Position numbers and translations under genes: made by a program. The notes under the pieces were generated by a model, which had not been told where the DNA came from, did not search any database, and worked only from the letters and a program-made list of their open reading frames with translations. Shown here one piece after another: positions 48,116 to 55,278 of a DNA stretch of 64,000 bases; position 1 is the first letter of the stretch; every line of letters begins with the position of its first letter. The stretch is from the NCBI RefSeq assembly GCF_027923555.1, contig NZ_AP025523.1, positions 434,001-498,000 of the forward strand, given 5' to 3'. The DNA comes from Vulcanimicrobium alpinum. GTDB lineage: Bacteria > Vulcanimicrobiota > Vulcanimicrobiia > Vulcanimicrobiales > Vulcanimicrobiaceae.

Positions 48116-49150
48116 GTGCGTTTTCAGCAACGCGTCTTCGTTCTGGCCGGGATCGCGCTCAGCGCGCTCGCGGCATGCTCGGGTTCCTTCGGTTCGGGGA
48201 GCGGGCTGCCGCAAACCCTTGCGTCGCCCGGCTTCGGCAACGCGACGCCCTCGCCGGTTCCTGATTCGTCCAGCGTCATTCTGACGGTCGGCGAGTCGAC
48301 GGCGTTTCAAAGTCTGCCCGAGATCGGCGGCTACTCTGGCGCGATCGCGTTTCCGAAGGTCGCGCCCGATCCCGTAAAATCGCCGAGCGCGTCGGCGAAG
48401 AACGCGAGCGCCGCGCCGGCGCCGACGCCCGTCTCCATCGCGGTCGGCGCGTCGCTCTCGGTGAAGAAGCCGAACGACGGCCCCGATCTCAACCTCGAGA
48501 GCGGCAAAGGCAAGAAGAAGCGCTCGCGCGAGCATCCCGCGCGCGCGCTCGCCTACGTCACGCTGCTGCCCACGCATGACGTGACGCTCGAAAGCTATCC
48601 GCGCTTCGCGCTCGATGTGCCGCGCGACATCGCAACGCAGTATCGCGACGGCGAGTTCGGCCTGGCGCTGTGGAACGCCGGCGAGAAGGACGAGTCGTAC
48701 CGTCTCGCGGTCGCCGAACTCGACCGCAGTTCGACGCCGCCGCCCGCAGCCGCGCGGTCGGCAGCCGCGGCGAACGTTGCGCCGAACGTTGCCGCATCGG
48801 ATGCCGCCACGGCCGTGCCGAGCACGGGGACGCGCTCGAGCGGCCCCACGGGGATGGGAGGCAACGTCCCGTTCTCCGGGCAGAGCATGTCGCCGCTGGG
48901 CGGCGCATCGAGAGTCCCGGCGGCCACCGCAGCGCCGACGCTGCCGCCGCAGCGCATCCTGTTCGCATCGAGCGAGAAGACCTTGAAGCTGATCGCGAAT
49001 CGGCCAGCGGTCTTCGCGCTCTACGCGCTCCCGCATCCGGTGAGCGGCGGGACCGCGGCACCGGCGGCGGTGTCGGTTCAGCCCAGCGCCGCGGCCTCCG
49101 CGGCGGCTTCGGCCACGCCCGCGCCGAGCACGTCGCCGTCGCGGCAGTGA
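48116..49150 (+). CDS. Putative lipoprotein, Ala/Pro/Ser-rich
   Basis: A GTG at 48116 gives 344 residues. The signal ends in a lipobox (GIALSALAAC, Cys about 21), so the protein is probably lipid-anchored. Low-complexity Ala/Ser/Pro/Thr stretches (residues 45-120, 200-270 and the tail) alternate with two short ordered segments (LAYVTLLPTHDVTLESYPRF; ILFASSEKTLKLIANRPAVF). No family was recognised. The upstream hairpin at 48069 separates it from the previous gene. Confidence 0.68.
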   Translation: MRFQQRVFVLAGIALSALAACSGSFGSGSGLPQTLASPGFGNATPSPVPDSSSVILTVGESTAFQSLPEIGGYSGAIAFPKVAPDPVKSPSASAKNASAAPAPTPVSIAVGASLSVKKPNDGPDLNLESGKGKKKRSREHPARALAYVTLLPTHDVTLESYPRFALDVPRDIATQYRDGEFGLALWNAGEKDESYRLAVAELDRSSTPPPAAARSAAAANVAPNVAASDAATAVPSTGTRSSGPTGMGGNVPFSGQSMSPLGGASRVPAATAAPTLPPQRILFASSEKTLKLIANRPAVFALYALPHPVSGGTAAPAAVSVQPSAAASAAASATPAPSTSPSRQ

Positions 49151-49157
49151 ACCGCCG

Positions 49158-50126
49158 CTAGGCGACGTTCGCGATCGCGTCCTCGACGCCGGCGACGGCG
49201 AGGATGATCTTGCCGTGGACGCGTCCGCGTTCGAGCCGCCGGTGCGCCTCCTCGGCGTTCTCTAGCGCGAACGTCCCCGCGATCGGCATCTCGAAGTCGC
49301 CGGCTTCGACGGTAGCGGCCAGCCGGGCGAACGCCGTCGGGCTCGGGACGCCGTCGAAGGCGCACGCGTCGATCCCGTCGCGCCGGACGAACGTGACGCC
49401 GTTGGGATAGGCCGCGCGGCCGCCCTGGCGCAGCACATCGAGCGCGCGTTCGAGGGCGTGTCCGCCGGCGAGGGCCAGCAAGGCATCGACGCCGCCGGGG
49501 CTGACGCGACGCACCGAGCCGACGATGTCTTCGTGCAGGACGTCGATCGCGAGATCGACGTCCAATCGATCGAGGAGGTGCACGCCCTCCGCGCCGCGTG
49601 CGGTCGCGATCACGCGGGCTCCCCGGCGCTGTGCGAACTGCACGGCCGCCGAGCCGACGCCGCCGGTCGCCCCGTGGACGAGTACGGTCTGTCCGCTGCG
49701 GACTCCGAGCGCGTCGTCGATCCCCGCCAGCGCGGTGATCCCCGCGACCGGCAGGCCGCCGGCTTCGCGAAAGTCGAGCCCGGCCGGGATGGGCGCGACG
49801 TGCTCCGCCGAGATCGCCACGAATTCGGCGTAAAATCCGCCCTTGCGCTCGCCTGCCAGGAAGCCGTAGACCGCGTCGCCGACTTGGAATACGTGGACGT
49901 CCGCTCCGACGGCGGCGATCGTTCCCGAGCCGTCGGCGCCGAGGATGAGAGGGAACCGTTCGCTGCCGTCGGCCCACGCGCCGCGGCGCGCCTTCACGTC
50001 CCACGGACCGATCCCGGCGGTGTCGACGCGCACGAGTATTTCGTGCGGGTCGATCGACGGCACCGGGACGTCGCGAACGAGGAGTTTCTCGGGGCCGCCG
50101 AAGGCGTCGATCGCGCATGCGCGCAT
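49158..50126 (-). CDS. NADP-dependent quinone oxidoreductase-like protein (MDR superfamily)
   Basis: The ATG at 50126 (MRACAIDAFGGPEKLLVRDV) matches the family start and gives 322 residues; a GTG at 50156 is an alternative. The GroES-like domain has ILVRVDTAGIGPWDVKARRG and FPLILGADGSGTI. The Rossmann domain has VLVHGATGGVGSAAVQFAQ (AxxGGVG). It contains no zinc ligands and belongs to the zeta-crystallin/QOR group. It reduces quinones or enones with NADPH; the physiological substrate is unknown. It has no obvious operon partner. Confidence 0.86.
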   Translation of the reverse strand: MRACAIDAFGGPEKLLVRDVPVPSIDPHEILVRVDTAGIGPWDVKARRGAWADGSERFPLILGADGSGTIAAVGADVHVFQVGDAVYGFLAGERKGGFYAEFVAISAEHVAPIPAGLDFREAGGLPVAGITALAGIDDALGVRSGQTVLVHGATGGVGSAAVQFAQRRGARVIATARGAEGVHLLDRLDVDLAIDVLHEDIVGSVRRVSPGGVDALLALAGGHALERALDVLRQGGRAAYPNGVTFVRRDGIDACAFDGVPSPTAFARLAATVEAGDFEMPIAGTFALENAEEAHRRLERGRVHGKIILAVAGVEDAIANVA

Positions 50127-50187
50127 CGACGGCCGAAAGGCGTCTGCGGTCCTCACGTTGCTCAGGACCGTGCCGCGTCGCGGCTGG

Positions 50188-50940
50188 TTACTTGATGGGC
50201 TGAACCGAGCCTGGGCCGGCGGCGTCGGCCGCGCCGGCGCCGGTCGTCGCCGCAGCAGGCGCCGCGGGCGCTAGCGCAGGCGCAACGACGGCCGGCGAAA
50301 GCGCGCTCTCGCTGGTGGTCACCCATTGGCGCTCGTCGGGCGTCTTTGCGGCGATCGCTTCGGGCGCCGGCGCGAACGCGTTGCCGATGCGCGCGTTGAG
50401 CGTTTTCCACACGCGCAGCACGCGCACGACGTAGTTCTGCGTCTCGCTGTACGGCGGAACGCCGTGATAGCGTTCGACGGCCTTGGGTCCCGCGTTGTAA
50501 CCCGCGATCGCAAGCGTGACGGCGTTTTTCTTCCCTGCGAAATGATCGAGCAGTTTCTTGAGATAGCTCGACGTGCCGTGCAGGTTGTCGCCGGGGCTCC
50601 ACGCATCGACGCCGAGGTTGGCGGCGGTCTGCGGCATCAGTTGGCCAAGGCCGCGCGCGCCGACGCGCGAGACGGCGTTGGATCGCCACCGCGATTCCAC
50701 CGTGACGATCGACATGATGAAGCGAGGATCCAAATGGGTCCGCCACGCGTTGGCCATCACCGAGCGCGCGTACGCGCGCGCTGTCTCGACGGGAAGTTTC
50801 GGATTGAGCGTGCGCAGGACGACGGCGTACGTCGCTTCGCTGGAAAGCGGCGTCTGGGCGGCGGCCGGAACGGCGGTGAGCGCCGCCGCAGCAATGACGA
50901 ACATTGCCGCTGCGGAACGCAGCGTAAGGGGCCGGTGCAT
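50188..50940 (-). CDS. Lytic transglycosylase (SLT domain)
   Basis: The ATG at 50940 (MHRPLTLRSAAAMFVIAAAA) starts a 250-residue protein with a signal peptide ending at PAAAQ. The SLT domain carries the catalytic Glu in VTVESRWRSNAVSRVGARGL, followed by GLGQLMPQTAANLGV and IAGYNAGPKAVERYHGVPPY. The last 60 residues are Ala/Pro-rich and disordered. It cleaves the peptidoglycan glycan strand with 1,6-anhydro product formation in the cell envelope. It stands alone between an MDR gene and a cupin gene on the same strand. Confidence 0.9.
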   Translation of the reverse strand: MHRPLTLRSAAAMFVIAAAALTAVPAAAQTPLSSEATYAVVLRTLNPKLPVETARAYARSVMANAWRTHLDPRFIMSIVTVESRWRSNAVSRVGARGLGQLMPQTAANLGVDAWSPGDNLHGTSSYLKKLLDHFAGKKNAVTLAIAGYNAGPKAVERYHGVPPYSETQNYVVRVLRVWKTLNARIGNAFAPAPEAIAAKTPDERQWVTTSESALSPAVVAPALAPAAPAAATTGAGAADAAGPGSVQPIK

Positions 50941-51046
50941 TACGCCACGCGTTCGGAGCTCGCGTGCGGGGACCCCTTCCGATTCGAACGACGAGTGTGA
51001 CAATGTGACCGGGCTGCGTTCGCCATCAGGCGAGCGAGGGATCCGT

Positions 51047-51508
51047 CTACGTAAGGTGGATGTCGTCGACCCAGCGCACCGGTTCGGGCGACTCGACGAT
51101 CGGGATGTCGAGGTTGACCACGACGGGTTCCTGGCCGCTGCGCACGACCACGCACTCCAGCGGCTCGCCCGACGATGCGTTGATCTCCTGATGCGGCACG
51201 TACGGCGGGACGAAGATGAAATCGCCGGGCCCGGCCTCAGCGAAGTACTCGAGCTGCTCGCCCCAGCGCATCCGCGCCCGGCCGCGCACGACGTAGATGA
51301 CGCTCTCCACTTCGCCGTGATGGTGTGCGCCGGTCTTCGCGTCGGGGTGGATCGTCACCGATCCGGCCCAGAGCTTCTGCGCCCCGCAGCGCGCCGCGGT
51401 GATCGCCGCGGCGCGATTCATCCCGTCCGTCTGAGGTGTGTTCGGGTCGAGATCGCACCCTTGGATCACGCGCACCCCGTCGAATTTCCAGCGCGGTTCG
51501 GTCGCCAT
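51047..51508 (-). CDS. Cupin-domain protein
   Basis: The 153-residue product is a single cupin fold. Metal-binding motif 1 is visible as HPDAKTGAHHHGEVESVIYV (two His and Glu). Motif 2 is GPGDFIFVPPYVPHQEIN (His). The product of such small cupins can be a dioxygenase, an isomerase or a binding protein, and the sequence does not decide. A start at the ATG at 51508 is well supported by the upstream, AT-rich non-coding DNA. Confidence 0.82.
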   Translation of the reverse strand: MATEPRWKFDGVRVIQGCDLDPNTPQTDGMNRAAAITAARCGAQKLWAGSVTIHPDAKTGAHHHGEVESVIYVVRGRARMRWGEQLEYFAEAGPGDFIFVPPYVPHQEINASSGEPLECVVVRSGQEPVVVNLDIPIVESPEPVRWVDDIHLT

Positions 51509-51579
51509 CCGCGAGGCGTTCGCGCGCGTGTTCGCGCGCTCCGGTCACCCGCGCCCGGCTTTTTTAACTGTTTTTTTAG

Positions 51580-51608
51580 TTGACTTCGAAGAGCCGCCAA
51601 AGTATGCT
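51580..51608 (+). promoter_or_regulatory. Strong promoter with UP-like element for a 43-aa peptide
   Basis: TTGACT (51580-51585) and TATGCT (51603-51608) are exactly 17 bp apart. The preceding 51560-51579 is T-rich (two T-runs), resembling an UP element. It is one of the most AT-rich stretches of the window. A transcript from about 51615 reaches a perfect AGGAG at 51640-51644. Confidence 0.7.
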
Positions 51609-51652
51609 CCTCCCATCGAGACCTAAGGAAATAGTTTACAGGAGAATTCGTC

Positions 51653-51784
51653 ATGCTGCGGACCATCGTCGCCACCGTGATCGTCGTCGCCGGCATTCTG
51701 GGCCTGGGCGCCGATCTCGCCCACGCCGCCTACGCGGCGGCGCAGACCGCGCGCGTCGTCGTGCTGCCGTCGGCACGCGCGTAG
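51653..51784 (+). CDS. Small secreted or membrane peptide, 43 residues
   Basis: ATG at 51653 follows AGGAG by 8 nt. The product begins MLRTIVATVIVVAGILGLGA and continues with DLAHAAYAAAQTARVVVLPS and a short ARA end. The first 25 residues are a hydrophobic segment with a possible signal-peptidase site (AHA-A), so either the 18-residue C-terminal peptide is released or the whole is a single-pass membrane peptide. No homologue was recognised. The strong promoter and ribosome site argue for real, abundant expression. Confidence 0.6.
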   Translation: MLRTIVATVIVVAGILGLGADLAHAAYAAAQTARVVVLPSARA

Positions 51785-51819
51785 CGGCCCCCCGGGCGGA
51801 GGCCCGCCGGACCGGACGG

Positions 51820-51996
51820 CTACGCGGACTTCAGCGCGTTCGGTAGGGTCGCTTCAGCGAAGCCCCGACACGGGCAGTCTCGCACCGAGTTGTCGTGCCC
51901 GTAGATCAACGCGACGCAACCCTGATCGTCATGCACGGCCGCGACATGGCCGCACTCGCAGGAGGGGAGTTGCGTTTTTGAGATGCTGACTCGCAT
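51820..51996 (-). CDS. Small four-cysteine protein, 58 residues
   Basis: ATG at 51996 opens 58 codons: MRVSISKTQLPSCECGHVAA, then VHDDQGCVALIYGHDNSVRD and CPCRGFAEATLPNALKSA. Cys-x-Cys-Gly-His and Cys-Pro-Cys-Arg pairs are spaced as in a small zinc-binding domain, with an additional Cys at position 27. No Shine-Dalgarno is evident. The cysteine pattern is unlikely in random translation of GC-rich DNA, which is the main argument for a gene. The function is unknown; a zinc ribbon-type binding protein is possible. Confidence 0.5.
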   Translation of the reverse strand: MRVSISKTQLPSCECGHVAAVHDDQGCVALIYGHDNSVRDCPCRGFAEATLPNALKSA

Positions 51997-52097
51997 TCAG
52001 GTGGGCTCGGGAGGCGGACGGACGCTCTGCCGTCTTCAGTATCGGCAAACGCTGAGTGCTTTTCAAGAGCAGCGGAGCGGTCCCTCCTGTTGCGGCG

Positions 52098-52394
52098 TCA
52101 GTAGACTCGTTCGCGCCCGCCGGCGTGGTCGAGGACGGCGGCGGCGAGTTCGGCTGCGCCCTCTTCGTCGCTGACCAGGAAGTTGCTGCGGCCGCAGCGC
52201 GACCCGTTCTTGTAGAACGAGTAGTTCGCCGTCGCGGCGGTCTGCCCGCGGAAGAGCCGCACTGCGAACACGTCGCGCCGCCACTCGGCGTACTCGTTGG
52301 TTTCGGTGAAGAAGACGCGATGGTGGCCGTGCACGGCGATTTGCTCGTCGAGCACGCTGTTCGTCTTCGCGATGAGACCGTAATAATCAAGCAT
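52098..52394 (-). CDS. Conserved-looking cytoplasmic protein of unknown function, 98 residues
   Basis: The ATG at 52394 (MLDYYGLIAKTNSVLDEQIA) follows GGAG by about 10 nt. The product is a small alpha/beta protein: HGHHRVFFTETNEYAEWRRD, VRLFRGQTAATANYSFYKNG, then SNFLVSDEEGAAELAAAVLD. An open frame continues upstream to 52601 but lacks protein-like composition. No family was recognised. The next minus-strand gene is the 58-residue Cys protein. Confidence 0.6.
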   Translation of the reverse strand: MLDYYGLIAKTNSVLDEQIAVHGHHRVFFTETNEYAEWRRDVFAVRLFRGQTAATANYSFYKNGSRCGRSNFLVSDEEGAAELAAAVLDHAGGRERVY

Positions 52395-52637
52395 AGCGAT
52401 CGGACTCCGCAGGAGACCGATTGGGCGAGCGTCCCCCGCTCCTCCTCCGGCGCAGAGTCGTCCTTGCCTAGTCCAAAAGACCCATACCGGAAGAACCCGC
52501 AACGGGCCGGCGCGTCCCACTTCCGACAGCGCGTCTGCGAGCATCACACGATATGCTTCAAGGTCATGCACCTCCGCTGCGGAAGCGCGTAGGTTTCGCA
52601 CGATTTTGTGCGGGCGTTTGGCAAAGTTGGTCTCCCC

Positions 52638-53258
52638 ATGGTCGGATCGATTCGCGAATACCGGTTACAGCCCGGAAAATTGAACGAGGTCGTGCGGCTC
52701 ACGCGCGACCACTTCGTCCCCATCGTCAGCAACGCGCCGGGTTTCGTGTCGTATTCGTTCACATATGTCGGAGGCGACGAAATCGTCACGACGAGCATCT
52801 TCGAAACGCAGGCGCAAGCCGAGCAGTCGAACGTGATTGCGGCCGAGTGGGCGAAGGCGAATCTGAAAGACGCGGTAACGGCACCGCCGCGCGTCACGAC
52901 CGGACGCATCCCGGTGCGTCACGTCAACGAGGGCACGCAGCCCGGCTACGGCGTGATGCGGCGCTTCGAGATCAAACGCGAACACATCGACCAGGCGACG
53001 AAGCGCGTTGCCGACGGCCTCGTCCCGCTGCTGAGCGGGATGCGCGGGTTCTGCTCGTACGGGCTGCTCGTGGCGTCCACGGAAGATCGCGGCGTCACGC
53101 TCTCAGCGTTCACCGATCGCGCCGCCGCCGAGGAGTCGAATCAGCGCGCGCTGGCGTGGACGCGCGAGAACCTCGGCGACGTGCTCACCAAACCCATCGA
53201 AGTGGTGACGGGCGAAGTGAAATTCCGACTCGCCAAAGCGCCGGTCGGCGCTCTCTGA
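52638..53258 (+). CDS. Tandem antibiotic-biosynthesis-monooxygenase-like (dimeric alpha/beta barrel) protein
   Basis: The ATG at 52638 gives 206 residues; a GTG at 52608 is an alternative. Two similar halves are visible. The first is MVGSIREYRLQPGKLNEVVR to ...IVTTSIFETQAQAEQSN. The second is GYGVMRRFEIKREHIDQATK to ...GVTLSAFTDRAAAEESNQRA. Each has the ABM pattern: a first strand, a helix with a basic start, and a late 'E/D...AE.SN..A..W' helix. Two fused copies can form a barrel without dimerising. No catalytic residues are diagnosable; it may bind or oxidise small ligands. Confidence 0.68.
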   Translation: MVGSIREYRLQPGKLNEVVRLTRDHFVPIVSNAPGFVSYSFTYVGGDEIVTTSIFETQAQAEQSNVIAAEWAKANLKDAVTAPPRVTTGRIPVRHVNEGTQPGYGVMRRFEIKREHIDQATKRVADGLVPLLSGMRGFCSYGLLVASTEDRGVTLSAFTDRAAAEESNQRALAWTRENLGDVLTKPIEVVTGEVKFRLAKAPVGAL

Positions 53259-53305
53259 GCGAACACGCGTCGCTCCTGACGCTTTTCGCATCAGCCCCCT
53301 CCGGT

Positions 53306-53902
53306 CTACTGCTTGGCGCAGCTCCCGGTGACGCGGTTGAGCAGACCGGCCGCCGTCGTAAAGGCTTGCTTCGTCGTATACTTCGTGTCGCTGATCTTCG
53401 TCATGAGCGTTCCGGTGCTCGACGTAACGTCGCCGTTCGGGAGAAACGAATCCGCGCCCCACAGCATATAGCTGTTCTGCCAACCCATTGATGTCGAGTA
53501 TCCGTACGCGCCCGAGGAGCCTACGGTGACGTCGATCCAGCGCTTCGCGTCGTTGTCGTAGGTGTACCAATCGGTGGCTGTATAACCGACGGCAGCGTAT
53601 GACACCTTCTGCGACTTTGTGAGCGACTTCATGAAGTAGCCGTCGGGCGCCATCGTGTACGTGATGGTCGCGAGCGACGCTTCGTTTCCGCGCCGCTCGC
53701 TGTGCGTGGCGCATTTCCACGTGCCCAGCAGAAACTTCATCGACGAGAAGTCCGGCTTGACGGGAACGGGGTAGGTGGGTGCCTTCGGCGGCACGGTCGC
53801 CGACATCGGCGCAGGCGCTTCACCCGTGCTCTGCGCCGACGCCGCGGCTGCGGTAACCGTAAATACGCCCGCGAGCGCGAGCGCTCGAACGAAATATGAC
53901 AT
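53306..53902 (-). CDS. Secreted DUF1579-like protein, promoter displaced by IS
   Basis: The ATG at 53902 follows AGAGAGGA (minus strand) by 6 nt and gives 198 residues. The signal peptide is MSYFVRALALAGVFTVTAAA, cleaved after SAQ. The mature domain starts after a Pro-rich linker with SSMKFLLGTWKCATHSERRG, a lipocalin-like strand in the style of DUF1579 'L.G.W' proteins, and ends in GSCAKQ. A role is not known. IS copy 2 begins 16 bp upstream of the ATG, so the native promoter is gone or separated by 1.3 kb. Transposase transcription runs in the same direction and could read through. Confidence 0.75.
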   Translation of the reverse strand: MSYFVRALALAGVFTVTAAAASAQSTGEAPAPMSATVPPKAPTYPVPVKPDFSSMKFLLGTWKCATHSERRGNEASLATITYTMAPDGYFMKSLTKSQKVSYAAVGYTATDWYTYDNDAKRWIDVTVGSSGAYGYSTSMGWQNSYMLWGADSFLPNGDVTSSTGTLMTKISDTKYTTKQAFTTAAGLLNRVTGSCAKQ

Positions 53903-54054
53903 CGCGCGTCCTCTCTAACAGCCCCGTGAAAAAATCGGCGCGTGGTTCGCGAACTGCCCGTTCAGCACGGTTTTCGGGAGGTCGGCGGACCTCTCGAAGC
54001 CCGTTGCCGAGCGGTTCATCTCGAAAACGCCCCTCGGGTCAGCATCACTTCGCA

Positions 54055-55137
54055 TCATGTCGCGGCCCTCAGATTGCGTATCCTGATCAAGTTGTACGCC
54101 GCGGCCGTCCAGCGCACAATGTCGCCGACCAGATCAAGCCCGCGGAAATGCACCTTGCGCAATCGGCCGATCGTCTTGCCCCACCCGAAGCTCTCCTCGA
54201 TCAACTTGCGCCTGCGTTGACTCACCGTGTAGCCCGGATGGCGGACGGTTCGGCGGTCGATCGCGCTGCGGCGACGGGTCGTATTTTGAGCAACGTGCGG
54301 CGTCACGTTGAGCGCTCGCAACGCCTCGACAAAGTCTTTGGTATCGTACGCCTTGTCGGCACCGAGCGTGATTCGGTTGCTTCCGCTGACCCCGCGAATC
54401 AATTCCAGCGCTGCTTCGCGTTCGGCGATCCCGGTCGCGCGAGTGGTCTTCACGCCGACGATCAAGCCGTTGCGATTCTCCATCAGAGCATGTCCGAGAT
54501 AGCCGAGAATCGCCGGCGCGCCGCTGCTCTTGCGGTACAACCGCGCGTCCGGATCGGTACTCGAGACGTGCGTCTCGTTGCTGCGCGGCCGGCCACGAAA
54601 GTTCACGCCCTCGTTGCGACCGCCGCTCGAGGTCGGCGGTTCGTCGTCCGACTTGGGCCGAAAGCTCTTGTGGCTGGCCCACGCCTCGATTAGCGTCCCA
54701 TCGACGGTGAAATGCTCGTTCGAGAGCAGTTCGTCGGCACGCGCCCGCTCGACCACAGCGGCGAAGAACCGCTCGGAGATTTCGCCATTCAAGAACCGAT
54801 CGCGGTTCTTGCTGAACGTCGAGGGGTCCCAGATCTTGTCGTCCATGCTCAAGCCCACGAACCAACGAAAGAGCAAATTGTAACGCAACTGCTCCAGCAG
54901 CATCGGCTCGCTGCGGATCGAGTAGAACATTTGCAACAGCAAGGCTCGCAGCAGCTTCTCCGGCGCGATCGATGGCCGGCCCCGTCGGGAGTAGAGCTTG
55001 GAAAACTCCGGCGAGAGTTCGCGCAGAATTTCGTTGACCATCACGCGCATCGGGCGCAACGGATGATCGCCGGGCACGGTGTCTTCCGGCTGCAACGTCG
55101 TCCAAACGGATGCACGCTGCTCATCATGAGTCCGCAT
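54055..55137 (-). CDS. IS5-family DDE transposase
   Basis: The ATG at 55137 (MRTHDEQRASVWTTLQPEDT) gives 360 residues. A GTG at 55200 is in frame, but it overlaps the -35/-10 region and is unlikely to be used. The N-terminal domain is DUF772-like (APEKLLRALLLQMFYSIRSE, YNLLFRWFVGLSMDDKIWDP). The DDE triad lies in HFTVDGTLIEAWASHKSF (Asp), LGADKAYDTKDFVEAL (Asp) and KLIEESFGWGKTIGRLRKV (Glu, with the Y/R-type DDE signature). It would catalyse cut-and-paste movement and may also move copy 1. Confidence 0.93.
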   Translation of the reverse strand: MRTHDEQRASVWTTLQPEDTVPGDHPLRPMRVMVNEILRELSPEFSKLYSRRGRPSIAPEKLLRALLLQMFYSIRSEPMLLEQLRYNLLFRWFVGLSMDDKIWDPSTFSKNRDRFLNGEISERFFAAVVERARADELLSNEHFTVDGTLIEAWASHKSFRPKSDDEPPTSSGGRNEGVNFRGRPRSNETHVSSTDPDARLYRKSSGAPAILGYLGHALMENRNGLIVGVKTTRATGIAEREAALELIRGVSGSNRITLGADKAYDTKDFVEALRALNVTPHVAQNTTRRRSAIDRRTVRHPGYTVSQRRRKLIEESFGWGKTIGRLRKVHFRGLDLVGDIVRWTAAAYNLIRIRNLRAAT

Positions 55138-55176
55138 CGGCCGCAACCTCACCAAGGTATGAGGAGACTTGCTCTT

Positions 55177-55205
55177 ATAATACGCGAAAAACGCCGTCAC
55201 GCCAA
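55177..55205 (-). promoter_or_regulatory. Transposase promoter
   Basis: TTGGCG (55205-55200) and TATTAT (55182-55177) on the minus strand are 17 bp apart, giving a start about 30 nt before the ATG at 55137. It excludes the upstream GTG at 55200 as a start. Confidence 0.65.
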
Positions 55206-55278
55206 CATCAACTCGGCCGATTTTTCATTGGCCTGCTAAACGTGAGCCCGATAAGCCGACCTTGCGGGACATCGTTTT

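Larger units (their letters stand above)
53919..55235 (-). mobile_element. IS5-family insertion sequence, copy 2 (1317 bp, intact)
   Basis: It has the same imperfect terminal inverted repeats as copy 1 (left CAGCCCCGTGAAAAAATCGG; right, read inward, CAGGCCAATGAAAAATCGGC). A CTAA target duplication is at 53915-53918 and 55236-55239. The 136 bp between the left end and the transposase stop hold no gene. This copy has the intact transposase reading frame. The order of insertion of the two copies cannot be told from the sequence. Confidence 0.95.

Noticed and set aside
51785-51819. A terminator after the 43-residue peptide gene
   Set aside because: CGGGC-GGAG-GCCCG could pair, but the stem is short and no T-run follows.
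55138-55200. Transposase starting at the GTG at 55200
   Set aside because: That codon lies inside the TTGGCG-N17-TATTAT promoter, so it cannot be on the main transcript. The ATG at 55137 is preferred.
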